From NCBI GenBank assembly GCA_039028495.1, contig JBCCHY010000001.1, positions 1-64,000 of the forward strand: a DNA stretch of 64,000 nucleotides. The letters are read 5' to 3'. How positions within the stretch are numbered: the stretch's first letter is position 1; the number at the start of each line of letters is the position of its first letter. The position numbers and the translations under genes are program-made. The stretch is from JBCCHY01 sp039028495 (lineage in GTDB: Bacteria; Patescibacteriota; Saccharimonadia; Saccharimonadales; VXPC01). Under the pieces are notes generated by a model. It was given only the letters and a program-made list of their open reading frames with translations, searched no databases and was not told where the DNA came from. This document shows, one piece after another, positions 50,325 through 60,441 of this stretch.

Positions 50325-51415
50325 ATATACAAGTTACTCAGGAAAACTTGTCACGTGCACTCAGCAATGTCTCGCGAGTAGCTACAAGCTCACGTGGTGC
50401 ACTACCTATACTCTCGAACATTCTCATCAAAACGACAGACGGAAGACTAACAATCTCTGCGACTAATCTAGAGATAGCAATAACAGAAGTTATCGGTGCA
50501 AAGGTCATGAGGGAGGGGTCTATTACACTGCCCGCCAAACTTATTCAGGAATATGTCAGCTCTCTACCAAAAGGTACTGTCACGATGGAGCTCGAGGATC
50601 ATAAACTCAAACTATCCTGCGGTGATTACACATCGACGATCAACGGAACACTCGCAGATGACTACCCAGTGATTCCACAGGCAGGAGATAAACACATCTG
50701 GAAGATCAACTCAGCAGTACTCAAGAAAGCTCTGTCGCAGGTAGTATTTGCGGCTAGTTCAGATGATGCGCGTCCTGTACTAACGGGTGTATTGCTACAC
50801 ACTGTAGGTGAGGACGTCTTCTTCGCTGCTACAGACAGCTATAGGCTCTCAGAAAAGCGTGTTGGTACAAGCAAGAGTGAGATCAGTCTTCTTATCCCCG
50901 GTAGCTCGCTCAATGACCTACAGCGCATCCTGAGTGATGATGAGGCAGATGTGTTTGTATACGGCGAAGGTGACCAGGTGGCCTTCAAAGTAGGTGATAT
51001 AGAGCTGGTATCCAGACTGATAGAGGGTACGTATCCTGACTACCGCAAGCTACTACCTGCCAAATTTGAGAGCTCTGCCGAACTAGAGCGTAGTGAGTAC
51101 GTGAGTGCAACAAAACTAGCTAGTCTCTTTGCCCGCGAAAGCGCTGGTGCAATCACTGTTAGCGTCAAACCTGACACAAAGTCTCTCAACATTCAGTCAT
51201 CTGCCTCTCAGCTAGGTGAAAACTCTACGTCACTCAGCGCCAGTGTAGAGGGTGATGGAGTGATATCTCTGAACTCTAGATTCTTACTAGACGGATTACA
51301 ATCTCTAGAAGGTGACACGGTACAGATGTCACTTAATGGTAAGCTCGATCCGTGTGTACTGCGGGCGCCTGAGCATGATGACTATCTACACATCATAATG
51401 CCCCTCAAGAGTTAA
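50321..51415 (+). CDS. dnaN: DNA polymerase III sliding clamp (beta subunit)
   Basis: 364 aa, three clamp domains, normal length. N-terminal MNIQVTQENLSRALSNVSRV, internal RPVLTGVLL (~147-155), the segment LIEGTYPDYRKLLP (~229-242) and C-terminal YLHIIMPLKS (the family ending with P-x-R/K). The ring tethers polymerase to DNA. AAAGGAG lies ahead of the ATG. Coupled to the small ORF and dnaA in one operon. Confidence 0.97.
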   Translation: MNIQVTQENLSRALSNVSRVATSSRGALPILSNILIKTTDGRLTISATNLEIAITEVIGAKVMREGSITLPAKLIQEYVSSLPKGTVTMELEDHKLKLSCGDYTSTINGTLADDYPVIPQAGDKHIWKINSAVLKKALSQVVFAASSDDARPVLTGVLLHTVGEDVFFAATDSYRLSEKRVGTSKSEISLLIPGSSLNDLQRILSDDEADVFVYGEGDQVAFKVGDIELVSRLIEGTYPDYRKLLPAKFESSAELERSEYVSATKLASLFARESAGAITVSVKPDTKSLNIQSSASQLGENSTSLSASVEGDGVISLNSRFLLDGLQSLEGDTVQMSLNGKLDPCVLRAPEHDDYLHIIMPLKS

Positions 51416-51437
51416 GGAGAGAGGATAATAACTCCCT

Positions 51438-51737
51438 TTAGAGTTTGTAGTAGAGACCAAAGGCACCGACGTGGGTCTCTGTGTTTGTACCAGTAACGGA
51501 CGAATCAAATATGTCACAGGACAGGTCTTCTAGACAGTTAGTTATTGACTCATCCTCTACCTCTACTCTATATCCATAGGGCATGGTCTGAACACTATTG
51601 ATGTTGTAGCCAGTCTCAATTTCTTTACGGAGGTTTTTTGTGTAGTAGTCTTCAAACAGTAGATTTACGCCGTATAAACCTGCAGCTACCACTGATAGAA
51701 CGATTAGTTTAGGTAGTAGCCGAATGAGAAGAAACAT
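51438..51737 (-). CDS. Small membrane-anchored protein
   Basis: 99 aa. N-terminal helix (~5-28), then an exported domain with two cysteines (CLEDLSC) and acidic character, ending AFGLYYKL. Unrecognised. Its ATG overlaps the stop of the glycosyltransferase gene by one base, so it is co-translated with that gene. The paired Cys pattern recalls the 170-aa protein near dnaA (another one-helix exported protein). Confidence 0.65.
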   Translation of the reverse strand: MFLLIRLLPKLIVLSVVAAGLYGVNLLFEDYYTKNLRKEIETGYNINSVQTMPYGYRVEVEDESITNCLEDLSCDIFDSSVTGTNTETHVGAFGLYYKL

Positions 51738-52840
51738 TACCCTAGGATCCTATCATAGACAGACTTTGTTTCTTTGGCCATTTTGGACCAAGAGTAGTTC
51801 TTCACTTGTTTCTTCCCATTTGCGACAAGCCTTTTTCGCAAAGCCTCATTACTTAACACTTCGTCTATAGCTGCGTACATCTCATCTGCGTTATTAGGGT
51901 CAAAGTAGTGAGCTGCATCTCCACATATTTCTGGTAAACAAGTGGCGTTACTAGAGACAACAGGGCAGCCACAAACCATGGCCTCTAGATTCATGAGCCC
52001 GAAGCCTTCACTGGTGCTGGCTTGTACGAATGCAGCGGCATTTGAGTATGCCCAGGACAGCTCTTCGTCAGACACAAAACCTAGAAAGTCTACACCGCTA
52101 TAGCTATGTTCTTTGACAATACGTTTTAGCTTGTCCGTGTATTCATTAGGCTTACCTATGATGGCGAGGCGCAGGTCTTTGTGAATTATGCGTAATCTCT
52201 GCAGAGTCTTGATAATTTTCAGCTGACCCTTGTACTTTGAGCTTTGGCCGACGTACATGAGGTACTTTTTACCCACGAGCTTCTTCACAGGTTTTGTCTT
52301 TTCAGGATTTACTTGTCCAGCGGTACCTTCGTGAGTTACAAATACTTTCTGGGGATCCACACCGGTGTAATCGATGAGATCTTTGGCGGTGTAATTCGTT
52401 GGAGCGATGAGCGCATCGTTTCTACGTGAGATAATGCGTAAGAACACCTTAAATATTAGACGCTTGAACTCGTAGTGCAGCACCCCACGGTTGTAGATGC
52501 GTAGATGTATGTAATTTAGGTCATGAACGGTAGATACTTTTTTACCTCGGTAGAGGAGAGGTTGCTGAGGCATCCAGAAATGAACCAAGTCAGGCTTTAA
52601 GTCCCGTAATGTTCGCCACAAGGTCCATTGCTCACGTAGCGTATAGTGAGGTGTGTCTAGGACATAGCTAGAAAAGTTTTTAGATGTTGGTGTCCACGAG
52701 TGAGCACCTTTGAAATCTTCACTATGACCAATGATTATGTAGTCATCTTCTGAATCAATCTTCTCAAGCTCAGTCAGAAGCTCCCTAGCGTAGCGGCCAG
52801 TACTCGTGCGCATTTTGCGAGCATCAATAACTATTTTCAT
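51737..52840 (-). CDS. GT4-family glycosyltransferase
   Basis: 367 aa from MKIVIDARKM; the ORF could begin nine codons earlier, but TATACT (52848-52853) is 7 nt before this ATG. DARKMRTSTGRYARELL is the donor-side loop of GT-B enzymes and STSEGFGLMNLEAMVCGCPVV (ExFGxxxxE type) the nucleotide-sugar binding motif. It probably adds a hexose to the surface polymer made by the divergent cluster. Acceptor unknown. Confidence 0.88.
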   Translation of the reverse strand: MKIVIDARKMRTSTGRYARELLTELEKIDSEDDYIIIGHSEDFKGAHSWTPTSKNFSSYVLDTPHYTLREQWTLWRTLRDLKPDLVHFWMPQQPLLYRGKKVSTVHDLNYIHLRIYNRGVLHYEFKRLIFKVFLRIISRRNDALIAPTNYTAKDLIDYTGVDPQKVFVTHEGTAGQVNPEKTKPVKKLVGKKYLMYVGQSSKYKGQLKIIKTLQRLRIIHKDLRLAIIGKPNEYTDKLKRIVKEHSYSGVDFLGFVSDEELSWAYSNAAAFVQASTSEGFGLMNLEAMVCGCPVVSSNATCLPEICGDAAHYFDPNNADEMYAAIDEVLSNEALRKRLVANGKKQVKNYSWSKMAKETKSVYDRILG

Positions 52841-52913
52841 AACTACTAGTATATATAGCCCCCGCAAAACAAATCCACCATGGTTTGCAAAAGTCCTATA
52901 TAATTTGCCAGCA

Positions 52914-53738
52914 ATGATCTCCGGATATATAGACAGGTTAAAAAAACGCTATAGATACTCGCTAGTACTGCTTAGAGAGCTCGTACGTACAGATTTCAAG
53001 CTGCGCTACCAGGATTCAGTACTAGGCTACATGTGGTCTCTGCTAAAGCCGCTATTTATGTTCCTCGTCCTCTACGTCATATTCGTGAGGTTTTTGAAAA
53101 TTGGAAGCAATATTGAGAACTGGCCCGTGGCATTGTTCCTGGGACTAGTGTTATGGGAGTTTTTCAGCGAAGTAACAAAATATGGACTAAAGGCAATTGT
53201 TAACAAGAGAGGCATAATACGAAAGATTAACTTCTCTAAATTCATAATTATGATCGCTAGCAGCATGTCGGCATTCATAAACCTGCTACTTAACATGATT
53301 GTTGTTGCTGTATTTATTATCTTTTCGGACGTTACAGTTACCTGGTCGATACTACTGGTGCCGTTTTTTGTCCTGCAGCTATATGCGTTTGCGCTCGGTG
53401 TGTCGCTGATACTGGCAACTATATATGTAAAGGCCCGGGATATAGATTTTATCTGGGAGATAGTCATGCGGGCGGGATTTTACGCATCAGCAGTCATGTT
53501 TCCGATGACGCGAATCCTTGATGTATCGGAACTCATGGGCAAGCTGCTACTTCTGAACCCAGTTGCGCAGACTATGCAGGACACCAGACATGCACTAGTT
53601 GAGAATATACCCTCGTCGAGCGAGTTATTTGGTAACACATTGCTGGCAGCCACCCCAATCATTCTGTCTTTCGTAATCTTTTTCATCGGAGCTATCTATT
53701 TCAAAAAGAGAGCTCCGATGTTCGCGGAGGAGGTCTAG
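52914..53738 (+). CDS. ABC-2 permease of a polysaccharide/teichoic acid exporter
   Basis: 274 aa from MISGYIDRLKK; TATAAT (52899-52904) lies nine bases before this ATG, so the 36-residue longer ORF is rejected. Six membrane helices and the N-terminal LRELVRTDFKLRYQDSVLGYMWSLL motif are typical of Wzm/TagG permeases. With the ATPase four bases downstream it would carry a lipid-linked polymer outward across the membrane. Confidence 0.9.
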   Translation: MISGYIDRLKKRYRYSLVLLRELVRTDFKLRYQDSVLGYMWSLLKPLFMFLVLYVIFVRFLKIGSNIENWPVALFLGLVLWEFFSEVTKYGLKAIVNKRGIIRKINFSKFIIMIASSMSAFINLLLNMIVVAVFIIFSDVTVTWSILLVPFFVLQLYAFALGVSLILATIYVKARDIDFIWEIVMRAGFYASAVMFPMTRILDVSELMGKLLLLNPVAQTMQDTRHALVENIPSSSELFGNTLLAATPIILSFVIFFIGAIYFKKRAPMFAEEV

Positions 53739-53741
53739 TAT

Positions 53742-54497
53742 ATGGCTAAACGACTATCGAAAAACGTCATGATCAGGGTTGAGGGTCTTCACAAAGAATT
53801 TGTCTTACCTAATCAGAAAAGTGACTCCATCAAAAAGCGGATTACCCAGATATTCAAAAAAAGAGATGGCGGTCATACGTATAACAAAGCGCTGGACGGC
53901 ATAAGTTTTGATATTAACAGAGGTGACTTTTTCGGAATTGTTGGTCGCAACGGTAGCGGTAAAAGTACGTTACTAAAAATAATATCTGAAATTTATCAGC
54001 CAACATCTGGGTCGGTGACCCGTAGAGGTAGTATCGTAGCCTTTATCGAGCTGGGCGTCGGATTTAACCCTCAGCTATCGGGTAGAGATAATGTTTATCT
54101 CAATGGGGCTATGCTAGGGTTTGATCGAGCTCAGGTAGATGAAATGTATGACGATATTGTGGCTTTCGCCGAGCTAGAAAAATTCATGGATCTGGAGCTT
54201 AAAAACTATTCATCGGGAATGCGTGTTAGGCTGGCTTTTTCGATAGCAATTCGCGCTGATGCGGATGTACTGGTTCTCGACGAAGTGCTAGCGGTCGGGG
54301 ACAAGGCTTTCAGGGCAAAATGCTATAACTACTTCCAAAACCTAAAAGACAACAACAAGACAATAATATTCGTAACCCACAGCATGCCTCAGGTAGAAAA
54401 GTACTGTAACAAAGCAATACTAATTGAAAACGGAAAGATAGCGCACGAGGGCAGCGCATCAGAGGTGGCTGAGAAATATCTAGAACTGTTTAGCTGA
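53742..54497 (+). CDS. ABC ATPase of a polysaccharide/teichoic acid exporter
   Basis: 251 aa. Walker A GRNGSGKSTLL (~67-77), LSGRDNVYLNGAMLG, signature YSSGMRVRLAFSIA, Walker B DVLVLDEVLAVGD, and H-loop VTHSM. The Wzt/TagH type, without the C-terminal carbohydrate-binding extension of some Wzt proteins. Partner of the upstream permease. Its stop overlaps the next ATG by one base. Confidence 0.94.
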   Translation: MAKRLSKNVMIRVEGLHKEFVLPNQKSDSIKKRITQIFKKRDGGHTYNKALDGISFDINRGDFFGIVGRNGSGKSTLLKIISEIYQPTSGSVTRRGSIVAFIELGVGFNPQLSGRDNVYLNGAMLGFDRAQVDEMYDDIVAFAELEKFMDLELKNYSSGMRVRLAFSIAIRADADVLVLDEVLAVGDKAFRAKCYNYFQNLKDNNKTIIFVTHSMPQVEKYCNKAILIENGKIAHEGSASEVAEKYLELFS

Positions 54498-56221
54498 TGA
54501 GCAGGACGACCCTATATCTAGATTTTGTCGAGCCACTTGGTAGCGGTCGATTCAAAATAGAAGGATATCTAGGAGGAGGTGGTAGCGCTACCCTCAAAGA
54601 CCTGCAGCTGATGGTTAATGGCAGTAAGCAGGATATAGAGTACGTAAAAAGAAACCAAGAACAAGAAGGCATTGATGGCCACAACCCACTACCTAAAACA
54701 ACATTCACTGCAGAGATAGTCACTAAAGATAAAGCTGTTTTGGCAGCCAGCCTACAGGGCCGCAAGATTGCAATTAAGTGTAATAGATTTACGCGCCTCC
54801 CTAATCTACTCATTGCCTATAAAAAAACGAATGGGCATTTGGTTGTCAGGACAGCTAAGTCAATCAGATTCATACGGTATAGCCGTCCTAAACATGCGTT
54901 TTTAGAGCTTCTGACAATACTGTCGGTTGCGTTCAACTGGCGGCTCGCAACAGCAGCTCAGCGTGTAAGCACGGCAAAGAGCAGAGGTCGCTCGGTGCTG
55001 AGTGAGGGGGCAAAGGGTGTTTTTGTGACCCTCGAATCGATGCTCGAGATCCCCAGGGCTCTGCTGCTGAGACTTATGTATTGGACGTCTGAGTGGCGAA
55101 GCTCAGGGCGGGCGGTCTGGCTTTTTAGCGACAGGGTTACATCTGCAGGTGATAACGGTGAAGCTTTGTTCAGATACGCAGCAGCCCAAAAAGATCTGCC
55201 CGCTGACATATATTTTGTCATTTCTAGAAAAACACAAAGCTACAAAGAGCTACAGCAAATAGGCCGCGTTGTGGCCTACGGTAGCCTCAAGCACCTATTG
55301 GTTTTTCTGCGGGCACATATGGTTATTTCATCCCATGCAGATATAGAGGTGATTAATCCATTCTTGCGTCAGGCCGATAAATACCGGAATTTATTTCGGT
55401 TTAAATTCATTTTTCTGCAACACGGAGTGATACGTCATGACTTATCGTCATGGCTCAACCGCTATAACAGGAACATAGACCTGTTTATAACCAGCTCACA
55501 AGTAGAGTACGACTCCATTCTTTCGAATCCGTATTACTACAGCTCTGACAGCGTGTTGCTCAGTGGACTGCCTAGACATGATAGTTATGAGAGTGCCCCA
55601 GACAAGACGCTTCTGATTATGCCGACCCATAGGGCCTATCTGCTCAAAGGTAGAGTCTTACGTAGCGGTGCAAGACCCTACAGCGAGAGCTTCAAAGACT
55701 CGCGCTATAGGAACTTTTATAACGATCTGATTAACGACCCTAAACTACACGCTGCACTTGATAGGAATGGTATGCGAGCTGAGTTTTATCTACATCCAGC
55801 CCTAGCAGCGCAGGAAAGAGACTTTAGTGGTAATAAGCACGTAGAGATCATGAGCTATCCTCATAGCTACAGGAGGGCGTATAAGCACGGGTCTATATTA
55901 GTTAGCGACCATTCTAGTGTTATCTTTGACTTTGTGTATCTGAGCAAACCTGTTCTTTACGCTCATTTTGACAATGAAGAGTTCTACGAAAACCACACCT
56001 ATACAAAATCAGACTTCTTCGATGATGAGCGCGACGGGTTTGGACCAGTCTGTACTAGTTATGACGGCTTAGTCGGTGAGCTGATTAAGCAAATAGATGC
56101 AGGCTGCAAACTGAAAGGTGCATATAAAAAACGTGCAGGCAAATATTTTGCATATAAGGATAAGCACAATTCAAAAAGGGTCTATGATGCTATCATAGAT
56201 AGAGCAAGACAACAGGGATAG
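54497..56221 (+). CDS. CDP-glycerol glycerophosphotransferase-family (TagB/TagF-like) enzyme
   Basis: 574 aa. The N-terminal ~130 residues form a beta-rich extra region. The C-terminal ~370 residues have FLQHGVIRHDLSSW, FITSSQVEYDSIL, GLPRHDSY, PTHRAYL and VSDHSSVIFDFVYLSKPVLY (including the metal-free catalytic His and the SDHSS motif). Such enzymes transfer glycerol- or ribitol-phosphate to teichoic-acid-type polymers. The phosphopolymer fits the Stealth genes that follow. Confidence 0.85.
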   Translation: MSRTTLYLDFVEPLGSGRFKIEGYLGGGGSATLKDLQLMVNGSKQDIEYVKRNQEQEGIDGHNPLPKTTFTAEIVTKDKAVLAASLQGRKIAIKCNRFTRLPNLLIAYKKTNGHLVVRTAKSIRFIRYSRPKHAFLELLTILSVAFNWRLATAAQRVSTAKSRGRSVLSEGAKGVFVTLESMLEIPRALLLRLMYWTSEWRSSGRAVWLFSDRVTSAGDNGEALFRYAAAQKDLPADIYFVISRKTQSYKELQQIGRVVAYGSLKHLLVFLRAHMVISSHADIEVINPFLRQADKYRNLFRFKFIFLQHGVIRHDLSSWLNRYNRNIDLFITSSQVEYDSILSNPYYYSSDSVLLSGLPRHDSYESAPDKTLLIMPTHRAYLLKGRVLRSGARPYSESFKDSRYRNFYNDLINDPKLHAALDRNGMRAEFYLHPALAAQERDFSGNKHVEIMSYPHSYRRAYKHGSILVSDHSSVIFDFVYLSKPVLYAHFDNEEFYENHTYTKSDFFDDERDGFGPVCTSYDGLVGELIKQIDAGCKLKGAYKKRAGKYFAYKDKHNSKRVYDAIIDRARQQG

Positions 56222-56222
56222 C

Positions 56223-57092
56223 ATGAGCAAAAAAGTCAAAAAGCCAATAGTTGCTGTAGTGACTAGGACTAGAGACAGGCCACTTTTTTTAAAGAGAGCG
56301 ATTAGTTCGATAGCCGAGCAGACGTTTACAGACTATGTGCATGTCATAGTCAATGATGGAGGTGATAGAGAGACGCTCGAGAGCATTATTGGTGATTTAG
56401 ACGCAGCTACTAGGGATAGAATCAGGCTTTTTCACAGAGATTCAGCCAGTCAGGGTCCAGACACAATATTTAGTGAGTCTGCTGATAGAGTCGACTCTGA
56501 ATATATTGTCATGCATGACGATGATGACACGTGGCACCCTGAGTTTCTAGAGCGTACACACGCAGTGCTTAAAACAGGCGCTGTAGGTGTTGCTGTACGG
56601 ACAGACCGTGTCTATGAAAAGGCGACTGAGGACAAAATAGACATAAAATCAAAGATTAGGTATATGCCTGATGTGGACTCAATAAGTCTATACCGACAGT
56701 GCTACGAAAATCTCCTAACACCAATCCTATTTATATACTCCAGAGAAGTTTATGAAACCGTTGGTAAATATGATGACACCATGACCGTTGCAGGTGACTG
56801 GGAGTTCGGCATTCGCTTTTTGAGTAGGTATGACATTGAGTATTTGGATCCTGGCTTTGCACTAGCTAACTATCATCAGCGTGTAAATCGTCGTGACAAT
56901 AGCTATGCCCAACACAGTCATAGACAGCAGATAACTAGAGTTACCAACAAATATCTCAGACGTGACCTAGAGAACGGCTCTCTGGGTCTCGGCTACATCA
57001 TTAACAAGCTCCGCTATGATCATGACGACAGAGTCAGACTCCTAAAAAAGCTGACGCCAAAGAGCCTCTACAGGAAGCTGCGAAGAAGATAG
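56223..57092 (+). CDS. GT2-family glycosyltransferase
   Basis: 289 aa GT-A enzyme. VAVVTRTRDRPLFLKRAISSIAEQT (start), VNDGG, and the DxD-type metal motif MHDDDDTWHPEF (~98-109), then GDWEFGIRF as the acceptor-side ED-like region. It probably adds one sugar during surface polymer synthesis. One base separates it from the preceding stop. Confidence 0.88.
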   Translation: MSKKVKKPIVAVVTRTRDRPLFLKRAISSIAEQTFTDYVHVIVNDGGDRETLESIIGDLDAATRDRIRLFHRDSASQGPDTIFSESADRVDSEYIVMHDDDDTWHPEFLERTHAVLKTGAVGVAVRTDRVYEKATEDKIDIKSKIRYMPDVDSISLYRQCYENLLTPILFIYSREVYETVGKYDDTMTVAGDWEFGIRFLSRYDIEYLDPGFALANYHQRVNRRDNSYAQHSHRQQITRVTNKYLRRDLENGSLGLGYIINKLRYDHDDRVRLLKKLTPKSLYRKLRRR

Positions 57093-57095
57093 GTT

Positions 57096-58745
57096 ATGAG
57101 TAGCCGCATTAAAAAGATTGTTCTGCTGATCCTGAAACTAGCAGACATTATGCTAAGTTATCTCATGGTTCCTCTGCAGGTCCAAAAAGGCATTACTGCA
57201 GCCAGAAAGCTTGGCAGGAGAAAGGTCCTGGCCGCGCTGTTTGATGGCCAATTTAACGCATATGAAGAGATCAGCAGAAATACAGAGCTAATCATCTCTG
57301 CCCTTAAGAGAGCTAATATCGACCACATAGTCTTCAAAAGACTAGACCAGACAGTGTCTATTGCCGTCATTGATTCTGCCGATAGGTCACTAGAAGCCGT
57401 TCAGGCGTTAGATCTAGAGGGTTATTATTACGAAACGCATAGGGACAAGAACAACTCACGAATAGGCCGCCTGGCGAGTCGGTTACCAAAAAGGGTGGGT
57501 AGCATACGAGCAATCTCTTTTTACAGACACTTAACAACAGATGGTGCTCGGGCTGTGAATGGTAAACCGTATCAGGTTACACTAGAGTTTTGGACTTCGT
57601 TTAAGCACTCAGGTAGTGGCACTGTGCAGCGTGTCATGGATGAATTCGGGATTAGCGACAAGCAGGCCCTCAAGGGAGCACTCATAGCTTCTATTGGAAA
57701 TGATATCGCTCGCATATTTGCACCTGACACCCAGAAGCGCTCAACCACAAAAATATATGGAAAAAATTATCCGACACTTCAGATTTTCAAAGAAAAGCTC
57801 CTAGCAGAAGTCACGTTCCCTATAGATATTGTGTATACATGGGTTGATGGGTCTGACCCGCTGTGGTTAGAAAAATACGAAGAACACCGCCGGCTAGAAG
57901 ACCCAAACTACTCCAACAACTCCATGTCAAGGTACAGCGATCATGATGAGCTGAGACACTCCCTCAGATCAGCGGAGATGTACGCTCCGTGGGTGCGCAA
58001 TATCTATATCGTAACCATGGGTCAGAGACCTAAGTGGTTAAAGAAAAGCAGCGGCAAGGTCAAGATTATAGATCACAAGGATGTATTTACAGACCCTAGT
58101 GTGTTGCCTGTGTTTAACTCCCACGCTATTGAGACACAGCTGCATCATATAGACGGTTTGAGCGAGCACTTTTTATACTTGAACGACGACATACTCTTTA
58201 CAAACATGACGAGACCATCGGACTTCTTTTTTGCTAATGGTGTTGCGAGGGTGCAGCCGTCCTCTGCCCAGATAGGCACAGGCAATCCTGTACCGGGTGA
58301 GGTAGCTCCAAGCTCAGCCGGTAAAAATGCCAGAAAACTGCTAAAAAAAGAACTCAGTGTATATATAACAGACAAGTTTCGGCACGTACCTCACCCACAA
58401 ATAAAAACAGCATCACAGGATATAGAAAGGGTTTTTAGCAGACTTGTAGCATCTACTATGAAATCTCGATTCAGAGATCCTAGCGATATACCTTTCACGA
58501 GCATCTTGTCTCAAAGCTACCTCCTAGGTTCAGGTAAAGGAGTCCCGGCGCCCATTCACACAAGAACGATCAATATATCTGACAGAGGATCAGTAAAAGC
58601 ACTACTTGATCTAGAAAGAGACCCTGAATGCAAAACAGTCTGCATAAATGAAGGCACCGACAGAGTTGATAGGGACGTAATTACAGAAAGAATGAGCAGA
58701 TATCTAGGAAGTAACTTTCCGTTTAAATCCAGGTATGAGATATAG
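57096..58745 (+). CDS. Stealth-family sugar-phosphate transferase 1
   Basis: 549 aa. Conserved regions in order: CR1 DIVYTWVDGSDPLWLEKY (~247-264), CR2 SRYSDHDELRHSLRSAEMYAP and VRNIYIVTMGQRPKWL, then FNSHAIETQLHHIDGLSEHFLYLNDDILF, CR3 near KLRHVPHPQ-type DKFRHVPHP, and CR4 (LERDPECKTVCINEG). Stealth enzymes transfer hexose-1-phosphate to capsule-type polymers. A basic membrane-proximal N-terminus may associate with the membrane. Paralogue of the next gene. Confidence 0.9.
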   Translation: MSSRIKKIVLLILKLADIMLSYLMVPLQVQKGITAARKLGRRKVLAALFDGQFNAYEEISRNTELIISALKRANIDHIVFKRLDQTVSIAVIDSADRSLEAVQALDLEGYYYETHRDKNNSRIGRLASRLPKRVGSIRAISFYRHLTTDGARAVNGKPYQVTLEFWTSFKHSGSGTVQRVMDEFGISDKQALKGALIASIGNDIARIFAPDTQKRSTTKIYGKNYPTLQIFKEKLLAEVTFPIDIVYTWVDGSDPLWLEKYEEHRRLEDPNYSNNSMSRYSDHDELRHSLRSAEMYAPWVRNIYIVTMGQRPKWLKKSSGKVKIIDHKDVFTDPSVLPVFNSHAIETQLHHIDGLSEHFLYLNDDILFTNMTRPSDFFFANGVARVQPSSAQIGTGNPVPGEVAPSSAGKNARKLLKKELSVYITDKFRHVPHPQIKTASQDIERVFSRLVASTMKSRFRDPSDIPFTSILSQSYLLGSGKGVPAPIHTRTINISDRGSVKALLDLERDPECKTVCINEGTDRVDRDVITERMSRYLGSNFPFKSRYEI

Positions 58746-58761
58746 TATCTGACAACGCACA

Positions 58762-60432
58762 ATGATCCACAAGATAAGTAGCAGCATAAAAAAGCAACGA
58801 GACATAGCCAGTCGTAGGCTTGAAGCCACCAAAGAATGGATCGGTCTAAAGAGATATATAAGAGACAGACCCCAGCAGGTAATACTAAAAGACAAGAGAC
58901 ACCTGGTTCTATGTCAGGAAAACAGTGGCGTGTTCAACGGCTCCCAGCAGTCGATCAAGATCCTCGAGGCGATAACAGGCTCTCTGGAGAAAAATTCCGT
59001 GGAGTTCTATGTATATAAAGGACAGAAGGCCTATTCAGTAATTGTGATGCGAGCTGATACAGAGAAAGCTATTGCTGCTCTGAAGCAGTCAGATCTACTA
59101 GCTGTTAGCTATTACCGCCCAAGATACGACGCAGGTCTTGCTATACGTGAGAAGATTTTTGGCTTCTCGCCTCCTAAAAACCTGGGAAACATGCGCAGCC
59201 TCAAGGTATACCAGCATATTAGGGCAGGAGACAGGATTCTTGACGGTTCGGCTTTCGGGGTATTTATAGAGTTTTGGTCAAAGGGAGAGGATCTGTCAGA
59301 AGAAGAACAGGAAAAAGCAATGTCCGCAGCGGGCATCAAGGAGCCCACCCTGCTCAAAGACGCTCTAGTGCCGCTGGTAAGCAGTGACATAGCAGCAGTT
59401 TTCTCCGGTAAGGAAGCAAAGCCTACAAGTATAACAATTGGTGGCCGTAGGTACCCGACACTGGCGGTCTTTAAAGAGAACAGCCTGCACACAGTGGATT
59501 TTCCCATAGACTTTGTCTACACCTGGGTTGACGGGTCTGACCCCGTCTGGATGAAAGAGTACGACAAGGCCCGTAAAAAGATTGATAAAAATCATCAGAA
59601 CAATAGCTCTTCGCGCTGGGCAAACCACAATGAACTGATGTATTCACTACGCTCGGTAGAGATGTATGCATCATGGGTTCGCAATATCTACATAGTCACA
59701 ATGGGGCAGACACCTGCATTTTTAAAGAATATTGACAATAAAAAGCTAAAAATAATCGACCACAAAGAGTTATTTAAAGATCCGTCAGTCCTGCCGGTAT
59801 TTAACTCACACGCTATTGAGACACAGCTTCATAGAATTCCTGGACTCAGCGAGCATTTCATTTATATCAATGATGACATTCTATTTACGCGGCCGACATA
59901 TCCCGAGTTTTTCTTCTTTCCCAGTGGGGTAGTCAAGATCCAGCAGTCATCTGCAAAAATAGGTACAGGTCCACCAACAGAAGATGAGTCAGCACCCAGC
60001 TCTGCCGGTAAAAATGCCCGTAAAATAGTTAAAAAAGATGTTGGGTTCTATATAACCAATAAATTTAGACACACAGTAAATCCGCAGCTCAGGAGTGTCT
60101 CAGAGACAATATATAAAGACAATAAAAAGATCACCGATAAAACAATGGCATCAAAATTCAGATCAGTAGAGGATATTCCATTTACTAGCATCCTGATGCA
60201 AAACTACTTGCTTGCATCTGGCAAAGGCGTGCCCGCACCCTACAGATCAACAACGGTTAATGTCTCGGTTGATCAAGCCGACGCAACCCTGAGCGCTATT
60301 TTAAAGAAGAGCAGGTTCGTAACAATCTGCCTAAACGAAGGCGACACACTAGAAGAAGACAGAGACAAGGTCGACAGACGTATCAAAAAATTTTTAGAAG
60401 AGCTCTTTCCGTTCCCGTCCAGATGGGAGTAG
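58762..60432 (+). CDS. Stealth-family sugar-phosphate transferase 2
   Basis: 556 aa. Same layout as its neighbour: DFVYTWVDGSDPVWMKEYD, SRWANHNELMYSLRSVEMYAS, VRNIYIVTMGQTP, FNSHAIETQLHRIPGLSEHFIYINDDILF, KFRHTVNPQ and CLNEGDTLEED. The two differ along their length, especially near the N-terminus, so the duplication is old and the substrates may differ. Last plus-strand gene of the cluster. Confidence 0.9.
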   Translation: MIHKISSSIKKQRDIASRRLEATKEWIGLKRYIRDRPQQVILKDKRHLVLCQENSGVFNGSQQSIKILEAITGSLEKNSVEFYVYKGQKAYSVIVMRADTEKAIAALKQSDLLAVSYYRPRYDAGLAIREKIFGFSPPKNLGNMRSLKVYQHIRAGDRILDGSAFGVFIEFWSKGEDLSEEEQEKAMSAAGIKEPTLLKDALVPLVSSDIAAVFSGKEAKPTSITIGGRRYPTLAVFKENSLHTVDFPIDFVYTWVDGSDPVWMKEYDKARKKIDKNHQNNSSSRWANHNELMYSLRSVEMYASWVRNIYIVTMGQTPAFLKNIDNKKLKIIDHKELFKDPSVLPVFNSHAIETQLHRIPGLSEHFIYINDDILFTRPTYPEFFFFPSGVVKIQQSSAKIGTGPPTEDESAPSSAGKNARKIVKKDVGFYITNKFRHTVNPQLRSVSETIYKDNKKITDKTMASKFRSVEDIPFTSILMQNYLLASGKGVPAPYRSTTVNVSVDQADATLSAILKKSRFVTICLNEGDTLEEDRDKVDRRIKKFLEELFPFPSRWE

Positions 60433-60441
60433 ATTCTTTCC

